A DNA stretch of 64,000 nt from Saprospira grandis (lineage in GTDB: Bacteria; Bacteroidota; Bacteroidia; Chitinophagales; Saprospiraceae). Below are positions 1 through 7,066 of the stretch, piece after piece. The notes below the pieces were generated by a model, which made no database searches, was not told the origin of the DNA, and was given only the letters and a program-made list of their open reading frames with translations. A program made the translations under genes and the position numbers. The DNA is taken from contig NZ_CP110854.1 of NCBI RefSeq assembly GCF_027594745.1, positions 2,522,501 through 2,586,500 of the forward strand. Direction: 5' to 3'. The stretch's first letter is position 1; every line of letters starts with the position of its first letter.

Positions 1-131
1 GCCGAGCTAAGGCCCAAACAAAAAGGTTCGACCACCCGCCAATCGTCCTGATCGTTGTAACGAAAAGCCACTAGAAGTTGCTGAGAAATAGCATGGTGTA
101 GATTGAGATGCAATGCGCTGTTCGATTTCAT
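1..131 (-). CDS. WYL-domain-like protein, N-terminal fragment
   Basis: An open frame starts at an ATG whose complement is 129-131 and runs off the left edge, so only the first 43 residues are visible. The visible part has a helix (HAISQQLLVAFRYND) followed by WRVVEP and LGLS. This matches the start of WYL domains, which are small Sm-like beta barrels, often ligand-sensing and found in transcriptional regulators of Bacteroidota. In that family the Arg-Val-Val-Glu-Pro segment is the typical first strand. No helix-turn-helix lies in front of it, so it would be a stand-alone WYL protein or have further domains beyond the edge. It is divergent from trhO, with element R1 between them. The family call rests on a short match. 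Confidence 0.5.
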   Translation of the reverse strand, partial: MKSNSALHLNLHHAISQQLLVAFRYNDQDDWRVVEPFCLGLSS

Positions 132-388
132 AAGATTAGCCTGTTTTGTTGTGAACAATGTATAATTATTATACGTACAGAATTGCATTTTGTTACTTTT
201 TTGCTTAAATTACTTGCATTTTATTCGCTTGTTTATCAGGGAGTTGTAAATTATTTTTAATTTTTTTTGCGCTTGCTTTATGGGCCATTTTCAAGCCTGC
301 TTTTGCTGCATTTATACGTCTTTCTGGCTGCTCAGTCTGCATCTTGAGAAGCGCAAAAGGCTTGGCACTACAGCCAGGCCATAGCCTC

Positions 389-526
389 GGCTGAGGGATG
401 GATAAGGGTGGCCCGCAGGGCCAGACCCAAGTTTTTTGAAGCGAAGCGAAAAAAACTGCAGGGCCGAGCAGACCTGCGAGCCCTGACACAGCCCGACCCG
501 ACCAAAGGGAGGGGCAGCCCCAAAAA
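389..526 (+). repeat. R1: structured GC-rich intergenic element, subtype B
   Basis: It begins with GGCTGAGGGATGG and ends with GGGGCAGCCCC plus an A run. Hairpin 1 is TGGCCC-GCA-GGGCCA. Hairpin 2 is A/T-rich (AGTTTTTT pairing with AAAAAACT), unlike the G/C stems of most copies. The constant block GGGCCGAGCAGACCTGCGAGCC follows in slightly varied form. The closing stem is GGCTG/CAGCC. It lies between divergent genes (WYL-like and trhO). Confidence 0.85.
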
Positions 527-572
527 CAGCAGAAGAAAAACAGCAGCAATAAAAAAAGACAAAAAAATCCTT

Positions 573-580
573 TATCTTTG
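573..580 (+). promoter_or_regulatory. Bacteroidota-type -7 box upstream of trhO
   Basis: TATCTTTG fits the TAnnTTTG -7 consensus of the primary Bacteroidota sigma factor. It lies 38 bases before the trhO ATG. No clear TTTG -33 box is seen. Confidence 0.45.
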
Positions 581-617
581 CAGCCTTATATTTTTGCATA
601 ATATAACACTGACTATC

Positions 618-1529
618 ATGTATCAAACTTTGTTGTACTACAAGTACGCCCATCTAGAAGATGCGGAAGAAATGGCGCCTAAACATCTGGAATTTTGTAA
701 GGATTTGGGCATTTTGGGCCGCATTATTATTGCCAATGAGGGATTGAATGGAACGATCTCGGGAACGCCCGAGCAATGCCAGGCTTATATGGATTATGTA
801 GAATCTGATCCTCGCCTAAAGGGCATTCATTGGAAAATTGACGAGGTGGAGGAGCTCTCTTTTGTTAAGATGCACGTTCGCTACAAGCCAGAAATTGTAA
901 ACTCTGGCCTTTATGATAGCGTAGACCCGACAAAAGAGACCGGCAAGCACTTGCAGCCTGCAGAGTTTAAGGCCTTAAAGGACCAAGAAGATGTGGTGGT
1001 GATTGATATGCGATCTAATTATGAGCATAAGCTGGGCCGCTTTAAGGGAGCTATTACGATGGACATTGACAACTTTCGGGAGTTTCCAGAGAAAATCAAG
1101 GAAATGGACCATCTGAAAGATAAAAAAGTATTGACCTATTGCACGGGCGGCATCAAATGCGAAAAAGCCTCGGCTTATTTGATCCAACAGGGCTTTCAGG
1201 ATGTTTACCAGCTACATGGGGGCATCATTAACTATGGCAAAGAGGTTGGCGGAGAAGACTTTGAGGGCGATTGCTATGTTTTTGATGGCCGAGTGCATGT
1301 GCCTGTTAATACGGTAAATCCTTCGGTCATTAGCCGCTGCTACAACTGTGGCAAAAAGACCACGAGAATGGTCAATTGCTGCAACTCACATTGCAATGAC
1401 CACTTTGTACAGTGCGAGAGTTGTAGCCAAGAAATGGCGGGAGCCTGTTCGGTCCAATGTAAAGAATCGGATTTTGCCCGCCCCTATAATGAAAAGGGCT
1501 TTTATAGAAAGCAACTTTGTGAGGATTAG
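618..1529 (+). CDS. trhO: tRNA uridine(34) hydroxylase, rhodanese family (TrhO/YceA)
   Basis: This 303-residue protein should hydroxylate uridine 34 in tRNA anticodons, the first step to 5-methoxy- or carboxymethoxy-uridine. It has the family N-terminal domain (YYKYAHL, then IANEGLNGTISG), a rhodanese domain with the active-site loop CTGGIKCEKA (catalytic Cys near residue 175), and a Cys-rich C-terminal tail (CYNC, CCNSHC, CESC) that probably binds zinc. I chose the ATG at 618. The same frame is open back to 408, but that part is only read-through of element R1, and the conserved family start is MYQTLLYYKY. A TAnnTTTG box lies just upstream and a stem-loop terminator follows. It is a single-gene unit. 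The identification is firm. Confidence 0.95.
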   Translation: MYQTLLYYKYAHLEDAEEMAPKHLEFCKDLGILGRIIIANEGLNGTISGTPEQCQAYMDYVESDPRLKGIHWKIDEVEELSFVKMHVRYKPEIVNSGLYDSVDPTKETGKHLQPAEFKALKDQEDVVVIDMRSNYEHKLGRFKGAITMDIDNFREFPEKIKEMDHLKDKKVLTYCTGGIKCEKASAYLIQQGFQDVYQLHGGIINYGKEVGGEDFEGDCYVFDGRVHVPVNTVNPSVISRCYNCGKKTTRMVNCCNSHCNDHFVQCESCSQEMAGACSVQCKESDFARPYNEKGFYRKQLCED

Positions 1530-1549
1530 CAGAAAAGCAGTCCGTATAA

Positions 1550-1593
1550 AATAGTCGCAAGCGTTTTGTCGTTTTGCGACTATTGCTTTTTTT
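1550..1593 (+). terminator. Rho-independent terminator after trhO
   Basis: AATAGTCGCAA pairs with TTGCGACTATT across a 13-base loop and is followed by GC and seven T. It sits 20 bases after the trhO stop. Confidence 0.8.
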
Positions 1594-1617
1594 GGGAAAC
1601 ACCATCAAACTCTACTT

Positions 1618-2118
1618 ATGTCAGTTGCTCGATTTTTATCTATCTGTTTTTGTTTATTCATGGGCTTCTCTAGCTTGTCGGCCCAGCATTACGATCAGGC
1701 TATTGGTTTGCGTGGAGGGACCTCTTTTCAGCTTTCTTATAAAGAATTCTTCTCTTATTATCCCTCCCCTCAAATGGCTTGGGAGGTTTTAGTGGGCGTG
1801 CATATCGATGAGCGTCGCCGCTCTTTTACCAATGGTTATGTGGTAGAAGGGATGTGGTACTACCATCGAGATATTGGTTTTAACACCAACTTCTCGGCTT
1901 ATGGGGCCGCGGGCCTGCATATGGGGGTCTATACCCCCGTGGGCGAAAAACGACGCTTTGGGGCGGGTTTGGCCATTGCCTTGGGGGCCGAGTATACCTT
2001 TAATTTTACGCCCGTTAATATTGGCTTGGATTGGAAACCCGTTTTGGGGAGCCCCCGCAGCTCTTTATTGCGTGGCGCCCTGACCATCCGCTATGTTTTG
2101 CCCACCACTTGGCAGTAA
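1618..2118 (+). CDS. Small secreted outer-membrane beta-barrel-like protein
   Basis: This 166-residue protein has a clear signal peptide (hydrophobic core LSICFCLFMGFSSL, cleavage after SAQ near residue 23). The rest has alternating strands rich in Gly, Tyr and Phe (GLRGGTSFQLSYKEFF, AYGAAGLHMGVY, FGAGLAIALGAEYTFN) and ends in an aromatic-flanked strand (LTIRYVLP). That pattern is typical of small eight-stranded outer-membrane barrels of Bacteroidota. The ATG at 1618 directly precedes the signal peptide. It is followed after 30 bases by the FKBP lipoprotein gene on the same strand and may be co-transcribed with it. I do not recognise a specific family. Confidence 0.7.
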   Translation: MSVARFLSICFCLFMGFSSLSAQHYDQAIGLRGGTSFQLSYKEFFSYYPSPQMAWEVLVGVHIDERRRSFTNGYVVEGMWYYHRDIGFNTNFSAYGAAGLHMGVYTPVGEKRRFGAGLAIALGAEYTFNFTPVNIGLDWKPVLGSPRSSLLRGALTIRYVLPTTWQ

Positions 2119-2148
2119 TTTGCATCTTTTTAAAAAATAGAATGACTT

Positions 2149-2598
2149 ATGAACTACAAATTTTTTATCCTCTGCCTTTTGGCCCTCCCTTTTTTGACCT
2201 CCTGTGAAAAGCAGTCGGAAAAAGACCGGGAGAAGATCCTCAACTACATTGAAGATAATAATCTGAATGCCCAAGAAGGGGAGGATGGCCTCTTTTATGT
2301 CATTGAGGTAGAGGGGACTGGAGATACCGCCAGCATTGCCGATGATGTTAAGGTGCATTATGAGGGCTTTTTGCTCAATGGAGACAAATTTGACTCTTCT
2401 ATTGATCGGGGTACTCCCGCTACTTTTCCCCTAGCCAATGTAATTAAGGGCTGGCAGTTGGGGATTCCCAAATTTAAGGAAGGGGGCAGCGGCAAATTGC
2501 TGATTCCCTCGGCTTTGGGCTATGGGGCTACGGGCACAAGTAGCATTCCCGCCAATAGCGTCCTCATTTTTGATGTGGAAGTGATTGAGGTGTTGTAA
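2149..2598 (+). CDS. FKBP-type peptidyl-prolyl cis-trans isomerase lipoprotein
   Basis: This 149-residue lipoprotein has a signal peptide ending in the lipobox LTSC (lipidated Cys19). The FKBP domain covers about residues 60-149, with VKVHYEGFLLNGDKFDSS, VIKGWQLGIPKFKEGG and GYGATGTSSIPANSVLIFDVE. The aromatic and Asp residues of the isomerase pocket (Tyr in VHYEG, Phe-Asp in DKFDSS, Trp in IKGWQ, Tyr in GYGA) are present, so it is probably active. It would assist proline isomerisation of exported proteins at the membrane. The region between lipobox and FKBP is only about 40 residues, too short for a dimerisation domain of the FkpA type. A perfect inverted repeat lies between it and the convergent pyk. 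Confidence 0.92.
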   Translation: MNYKFFILCLLALPFLTSCEKQSEKDREKILNYIEDNNLNAQEGEDGLFYVIEVEGTGDTASIADDVKVHYEGFLLNGDKFDSSIDRGTPATFPLANVIKGWQLGIPKFKEGGSGKLLIPSALGYGATGTSSIPANSVLIFDVEVIEVL

Positions 2599-2621
2599 GA
2601 AAGCTTAGAGCAGGAAGAGAA

Positions 2622-2654
2622 AACGGCCAGCACGCAAATTGCGTGCTGGCCGTT
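2622..2654. other. Perfect inverted repeat between convergent genes
   Basis: AACGGCCAGCACGCAA, one base A, then its exact reverse complement (16-bp arms). It lies between the FKBP gene and pyk, which converge. No T run follows on either strand, so it is a strong hairpin but not a classic intrinsic terminator. It may work as a bidirectional 3'-end barrier. Confidence 0.75.
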
Positions 2655-2682
2655 GGTGTTGGTTAGCGCTTGGGCGGGGAAA

Positions 2683-4116
2683 TTACTGCACCAAAGTCAC
2701 TTTCAACATATTGGTCTTTTTCCGCTCATGCAGCGGCATAGAGCCCGTATTGATAATCACATCTCCCGCCTCGAGCAGGCCTTTTTCTTTGAGAATATTG
2801 ACCACATCTCGAATGGTATCATCGGTGCTAGTAAACTTATCATAATAGTAGCAGCGGGTGCCCCAAACCAAATTCAGGGTCTTAATCAAATGCTCATCCG
2901 AAGAGAAAACCACTACATCGGCTTCTGGCCGATAGCTAGAGACCATAAAGCCCGTATAACCCGATTTGGTCATCCCGATAATCATTTTGGCCTTGACCTG
3001 CTTGGCAATTCTACAAGCATTATAGCAAATTGCATCAGATAAAAAAGACTCCGAATCATCAGAAGGGGTGAGTTCTCTGTTATAAACGGTGGGCATTTGT
3101 TCGGCCTCCGCAATAATGCTGTTCATGGACTCTACTACTTTGACGGGATGCAGGCCCATGGCGGTTTCATTACTCAACATCACGGTGTCGGCCCCATCCA
3201 AAACGGCATTGGCCACATCAATGATTTCGGCCCGAGTAGGAGTGGGGCTCTTGATCATGCTGTCCATCATCTGGGTGGCCACAATAACGGGACAAGCCTG
3301 CTCAATACATTTGCGAATGATCATTTTTTGCAGCATGGGCAGGCGCTCCATGGGCACTTCTACGCCTAGATCGCCCCGAGCCACCATGACCCCATCCGAG
3401 GCCGCAATGATTTCGTCAATATTGGTAATCGCCTCGGGCTTTTCAATTTTGGCAATGATCCGCCCAGGATGATTGGCCTTTTTGAGCCGCTTGCGCAGGT
3501 CCTCAATATCTTTGGCCTTACGCACAAAGGAAAGGGCAATCCAGTTAAAGGGCAGGCCTAGAATAAAGTCCAAATCACGCAGGTCTTTTTCGGTCAAAGA
3601 GGGCTGCGAGATATTGGTATCGGGCAAATTTACCCCCTTGCGAGAAGAGAGAAAGTCGCCATATAAAACCTCCAATTGGACCTCATCCTTGCCATTGCTG
3701 CTCTTCACCAACAGCTCCACTTTTCCATCATCCACCAGCACTTTTTCGCCCACTTTCACATCCTTGGCAAAGTCGGTATAGCTCATATACACCTTTTCGG
3801 CAGTGCCTAGGCACTCCTCGGCCGTAAAGGTCAAAATCTGCCCCTTGGTCAAGGGAATTTTACCGTTTTCCATCTGGCCCACACGCAGTTTTGGCCCCTG
3901 CAAATCGGCCAAAATGCTAATGTTGGTTCCGTATTTTTTGTTAATATATTGCACATAGTCAAAGACCTTTTTATGGTCCTCATGCTGCCCATGCGAAAAA
4001 TTTAGCCGAATGGCATCCACACCCGCTTTCACCAAAGCCAATAGGCTCTGATAATCATTGGATGCAGGGCCAATAGTGGCCAAAATCTTGGTTTTCTGAA
4101 ACTTAGAAATTTCCAT
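2683..4116 (-). CDS. pyk: Pyruvate kinase
   Basis: This 477-residue enzyme converts phosphoenolpyruvate and ADP to pyruvate and ATP, the last step of glycolysis. It starts with the typical TKILATIGPASN. The barrel holds IRLNFSHG, LADLQGPKLRVG (B-domain entry), the catalytic lysine in IIAKIEKPEA, the metal and substrate motif VMVARGDLGVEVP, and VIVATQMMDSM. The C-terminal domain runs from about residue 345. The length is that of normal single-chain bacterial enzymes, without the extra PEP-utiliser domain of Bacillus. The gene follows upp on the same strand after 192 bases that hold element R2. The identification is firm. Confidence 0.97.
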   Translation of the reverse strand: MEISKFQKTKILATIGPASNDYQSLLALVKAGVDAIRLNFSHGQHEDHKKVFDYVQYINKKYGTNISILADLQGPKLRVGQMENGKIPLTKGQILTFTAEECLGTAEKVYMSYTDFAKDVKVGEKVLVDDGKVELLVKSSNGKDEVQLEVLYGDFLSSRKGVNLPDTNISQPSLTEKDLRDLDFILGLPFNWIALSFVRKAKDIEDLRKRLKKANHPGRIIAKIEKPEAITNIDEIIAASDGVMVARGDLGVEVPMERLPMLQKMIIRKCIEQACPVIVATQMMDSMIKSPTPTRAEIIDVANAVLDGADTVMLSNETAMGLHPVKVVESMNSIIAEAEQMPTVYNRELTPSDDSESFLSDAICYNACRIAKQVKAKMIIGMTKSGYTGFMVSSYRPEADVVVFSSDEHLIKTLNLVWGTRCYYYDKFTSTDDTIRDVVNILKEKGLLEAGDVIINTGSMPLHERKKTNMLKVTLVQ

Positions 4117-4149
4117 AAAATGGTTTTTTGTTGTTCTGCTGTTGTTTTT

Positions 4150-4268
4150 GGGGCCTCCGCCTCGCTGCGCTCGTCGGCGCTACGTTTCGGGGCTCGCTAT
4201 TCGCTCGGCCCTTCGGCGGCTTTGCCGCCTCGGTCTGGCCTACAGCCACCCCTGCACATCGCTAGGCC
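4150..4268 (-). repeat. R2: structured GC-rich intergenic element, subtype A
   Basis: Sense strand is minus. It starts GGCCTAGCGATGTG and ends GGCGGAGGCCCC. Hairpin 2 is GGCGGC-AAA-GCCGCC. The closing stem is GGCCT/AGGCC. Between upp and pyk, co-directional with both. A 5' extension (4269-4297) adds a hairpin AGCTGGC-GAA-GCCAGCT and the motif TCTAGA, which recurs beside R4. Confidence 0.87.
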
Positions 4269-4308
4269 AGCTGGCTTCGCCAGCTTCTAGACGCAAAAAA
4301 TCTTTCTC

Positions 4309-4968
4309 CTAATCTTGAATCTTAGAGCCGTAGGCTAGGTCTCCCGCATCGCCCAAACCAGGAACAATATAGGATTTGGCCGTTAGTTCATCATCAATGG
4401 CGCCGGTCCAAATATGAACTCTGGGGTGCATCCGCTGGATATGCTCAATGCCATCCGCTGCAGCAATAGCCACCACCACATGAATATCTCTAGCTTGCCC
4501 ATAAACCGAAAGGGCTTCTATGGTCATGGCCATAGAGGCGCCGGTGGCCAACATGGGGTCGGCAATAATAAGGGTGCGGTCTTCTAGTTCTGGACAAGAA
4601 ACGTACTCTAGGTTAATCTCAAAACTGCCATCCTTATGATGACGACGATAGGCCGAAACAAAGGCATTATCTGCCCGATCAAAGATATGTAACAAGCCTT
4701 GGTGCATGGGCAAACCCGCCCGCAGAATGGTGGCCAAAACGGGCTGCTCAATAGGCAGGGCCACTTCGGCTTCGCCCAAGGGCGTTTCTACGGTTTTCGC
4801 CTGATAGGCCATGGTCTTGCTAATCTCATAGGCCATCACCTCGCCCAAACGTTGTAGGTTTTGGCGAAAGCGCATGGGATCTTGCTGAATATCAATAGAG
4901 CGCAATTCGGCTACATATTGATTGGCAATAGAGTTCTCTAAGGACAAGTTATGAATAGGAGCAGGCAT
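4309..4968 (-). CDS. upp: Uracil phosphoribosyltransferase
   Basis: This 219-residue enzyme salvages uracil with PRPP to make UMP. The PRPP loop is IIADPMLATGASM near residues 135-147, and the C-terminal uracil-binding segment is YIVPGLGDAGDLAYG. ILRAGLPMHQGLL in the middle is the typical UPRT segment. The N-terminus starts MPAPIHNLSLENS with a conserved family pattern, so the ATG at 4968 is the likely start. The length fits (about 208-220). It lies back to back with the unknown SUKH-like gene, leaving 94 bases for both promoters. Confidence 0.96.
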   Translation of the reverse strand: MPAPIHNLSLENSIANQYVAELRSIDIQQDPMRFRQNLQRLGEVMAYEISKTMAYQAKTVETPLGEAEVALPIEQPVLATILRAGLPMHQGLLHIFDRADNAFVSAYRRHHKDGSFEINLEYVSCPELEDRTLIIADPMLATGASMAMTIEALSVYGQARDIHVVVAIAAADGIEHIQRMHPRVHIWTGAIDDELTAKSYIVPGLGDAGDLAYGSKIQD

Positions 4969-5062
4969 AAATTAAGGCTTTTTTTAGATGGAAGAAGCAT
5001 TGGCAAAATAGGAATTTTGTATCTTCAACCCAAGACTTTGACCACTTTAATCCCTTTATATT

Positions 5063-5854
5063 ATGCTTTGGGCCTTTGGCGAAAACTACGCTTACGAACT
5101 TCAAGAAGCTTTTCGGCCGCAGCGCTTCGAGTGGCGCATCTGGCCCATTCTCCTGCCCGAACAGCAGTTGCGGGTAGAACAGGCCAAAGGCAGCGATAAA
5201 CTCGATCCCAAAGCCCTATCTGCCGCCTTGGAGTTGGCCCTCAAATCGGGCTGGCGACAGCTCTATCCGCAGTTTCGCTTGGCTTGGCAAGCAGGGGGCT
5301 GGCGCCCCCAAACCGAGCTCTGGAGCGATTGGCGCAAATTGGCCCAATTGCTTCCGCAACGGCCCAATTTTGGGGTTTGGGAGTTGCAGCAGCATTGGCA
5401 GGATATTCAAGCGGCAGAAGAGGCCTTGCCCTTTGCCTTGCCCCCTTTGCTCCAACAGCTCTATTTATATAATGGCTTGGCTGGGGGCTGGGGGCCAGAT
5501 AGTGGGCTCTTGGCCTTATTGCCCAATTTGGGCCGCCCCGCTTTGTTGGCTGCTCGCCAACAACTAGAAACGGACCCCCAACAAGGGGGCTTTTGGCGAC
5601 ATTACCCCCATCTTATTCCTTTTTTGCATTGGGGCACTGGGGTCTACTCCCTCTTTGATAGCCGAAAGCCCGAGGCCCCTGTCTGGGCCTTTGATCCTGA
5701 ATTATTAGGGCCAGATGAAGATTGGGAGGCGGCCTGCTGGTGGCATAGCCCCTCCTTGCTCAATTGGTTTCAGTATTGGCTAGAGACCGACCGCTATGGG
5801 ATTAAGCTCTGGCAACAGATGTATGAGCGCAAAGGAATGGAGTTTAGAAAGTAA
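5063..5854 (+). CDS. SMI1/KNR4 (SUKH)-like protein
   Basis: This 263-residue protein is very rich in Trp, Leu and Gln and has no signal peptide or membrane segment. Residues about 130-220 resemble the SUKH fold: LPPLLQQLYLYNGL, then PHLIPFLHWGTGVYSLFDSRKPEAPVWAFDPE, corresponding to the SMI1 pattern of a short helix, an N-G turn and a 'W/G-x-G-x-Y-x-L-D' strand followed by P-V-W-x-x-D. SUKH proteins are often immunity proteins of polymorphic toxins, though many are stand-alone with unknown roles. No toxin gene is next to it here. Residues 1-120 are not recognised. It is followed directly by element R3. The family call is moderate. Confidence 0.6.
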   Translation: MLWAFGENYAYELQEAFRPQRFEWRIWPILLPEQQLRVEQAKGSDKLDPKALSAALELALKSGWRQLYPQFRLAWQAGGWRPQTELWSDWRKLAQLLPQRPNFGVWELQQHWQDIQAAEEALPFALPPLLQQLYLYNGLAGGWGPDSGLLALLPNLGRPALLAARQQLETDPQQGGFWRHYPHLIPFLHWGTGVYSLFDSRKPEAPVWAFDPELLGPDEDWEAACWWHSPSLLNWFQYWLETDRYGIKLWQQMYERKGMEFRK

Positions 5855-5909
5855 ATGGTCCAAACTGGATCTAGGCGCTATTATTCTATTATTCATCAGC
5901 GCAATCGCT

Positions 5910-6032
5910 GGCCTAGCGATGCGAAAGGGGGGCCGAAGGCCAGACCGAGCCGCTGAAAGCGGCGAAGGGCCGAGCGAATAGCGAGCCCTGTAGCGTAGCG
6001 CCGACGAGCGCAGCGAGGCGGAGGCCCCAAAA
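5910..6032 (+). repeat. R3: structured GC-rich intergenic element, subtype A
   Basis: Starts GGCCTAGCGATGCG and ends GGCGGAGGCCCCAAAA. Hairpin 2 is GCCGC-TGAAA-GCGGC. The constant block GGGCCGAGCGAATAGCGAG is intact. It fills the gap between the convergent SUKH-like and OmpA-like genes and may serve their 3' ends. Confidence 0.88.
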
Positions 6033-6039
6033 CATCCTC

Positions 6040-6999
6040 CTAAGGAACCTCTTCCACTAAAATTTCTACACGGCGGTTTTGGGCCGCCTTATACAAAGCA
6101 CGGCTGCCATCGGCTAAGGTATCTATTTGCAAGAGCTCTTGATTGGAGCGGCTTTGGGTCTGGATAGGGCAGTTGATCCCCTTATGTTCCAGATAGGCCT
6201 TGGTTTGTAGGGCAAAGCTAAGGGCCTCCTCCTGGGCGGCTTGGCCCTGCAGCTTAGAATCCGTATGGCCGATGATAATGAGCTGGGCATTGGGATTTTG
6301 GGCCAAATAATTTTGCAAGCTATCGAGATAGTCGCCAAAAACGGGGGGCGCTAACTTAAAGCGTTGATCGGGCGATCGGAAAAAAGCCATGCGGCCATCA
6401 TAAGTCAGGCGCTTAATATCTTGCAGATAAGCTTGGCGGAAGCGTTCGGCCTCCTTTTTTTCTTGTTCGGGGCCGCTAGGCAGATAGCCAATAATCTCTA
6501 AATCGATATAAAAAGCCTTTTTATCTAGGGGCATGGTATCGCCTAGAATATAGATTTGTTGGCTGGGCAACTGGTATTCGGCCATCAATTTATCGGCGAT
6601 GCTCAGGGCGCGGGCTCGGCCCAAATTGCCGTAGCGTTTGGCTTGTTCGGGCAGGGTTTCCTCCTTCTTATAGCGGCCAATAATCTTCAGTTTGGCTTGG
6701 GGCTGGCTTTTGAGCAGCAGGGCCATCTCTTCGAGCAGGGCCAGTTGTTTGGGTAGGTAGAGTGGGGCGGTACTGCCATAATCAAACTCAAATTCTGGAT
6801 AATTTTCCCAGAGCGGAAAGCCTTCTGCCGAGACCGTAAGATCGTTGGGAATATGGGCCAATTGGCTACTATCGACAGGGGGTGGAGGGGGCCCACATTG
6901 CTCTAAGATGACACAATAGTAATACTTCTGGGCCATAGACAGCCAGATAGCAAAAAACAGAATCGCCAGAATGAGAATGAGTATATTTTTGCGGCTCAT
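6040..6999 (-). CDS. Membrane-anchored protein with two OmpA-like domains
   Basis: This 319-residue protein has an N-terminal membrane segment (ILILILAILFFAIWLSM, residues about 5-21) and then two OmpA-like regions. The first (about 70-165) has LKIIGRYKKEE and RARALSIADKL. The second (about 205-319) has LIIIGHTDSKLQ, ALSFALQTKAYL and RALYKAAQNRRVEILVEE. The second keeps the GHTD and NRRVEI motifs of peptidoglycan-binding OmpA domains; the first has degenerated at both (GRYKK, IDLEI), so only the second is likely to bind diaminopimelate. It probably links the inner membrane to the cell wall. No pump or motor partner gene is adjacent. It overlaps nothing, and a terminator and another envelope gene lie upstream. 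Confidence 0.75.
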   Translation of the reverse strand: MSRKNILILILAILFFAIWLSMAQKYYYCVILEQCGPPPPPVDSSQLAHIPNDLTVSAEGFPLWENYPEFEFDYGSTAPLYLPKQLALLEEMALLLKSQPQAKLKIIGRYKKEETLPEQAKRYGNLGRARALSIADKLMAEYQLPSQQIYILGDTMPLDKKAFYIDLEIIGYLPSGPEQEKKEAERFRQAYLQDIKRLTYDGRMAFFRSPDQRFKLAPPVFGDYLDSLQNYLAQNPNAQLIIIGHTDSKLQGQAAQEEALSFALQTKAYLEHKGINCPIQTQSRSNQELLQIDTLADGSRALYKAAQNRRVEILVEEVP

Positions 7000-7011
7000 A
7001 GTGCAAGAAAA

Positions 7012-7047
7012 GAAAAAGGCTGTTAGTTCAATTGTCTAACAGCCTTT
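7012..7047 (-). terminator. Terminator after the four-TM membrane protein gene
   Basis: On the minus strand AAAGGCTGTTAG pairs with CTAACAGCCTTT across nine bases, followed by TTCTTTTCTT. It sits 20 bases after the stop of the gene at 7067-8569. Confidence 0.65.
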
Positions 7048-7066
7048 GGGTATAGGTACTATAAAA

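Noticed and set aside
408..617. N-terminal extension of the trhO frame through R1
   Set aside because: The residues encoded are those of the element (Arg/Ala/Lys-rich), and the conserved family start and a promoter box lie after it.
2622..2654. Inverted repeat as intrinsic terminator
   Set aside because: No T run on either strand; listed as a hairpin only.
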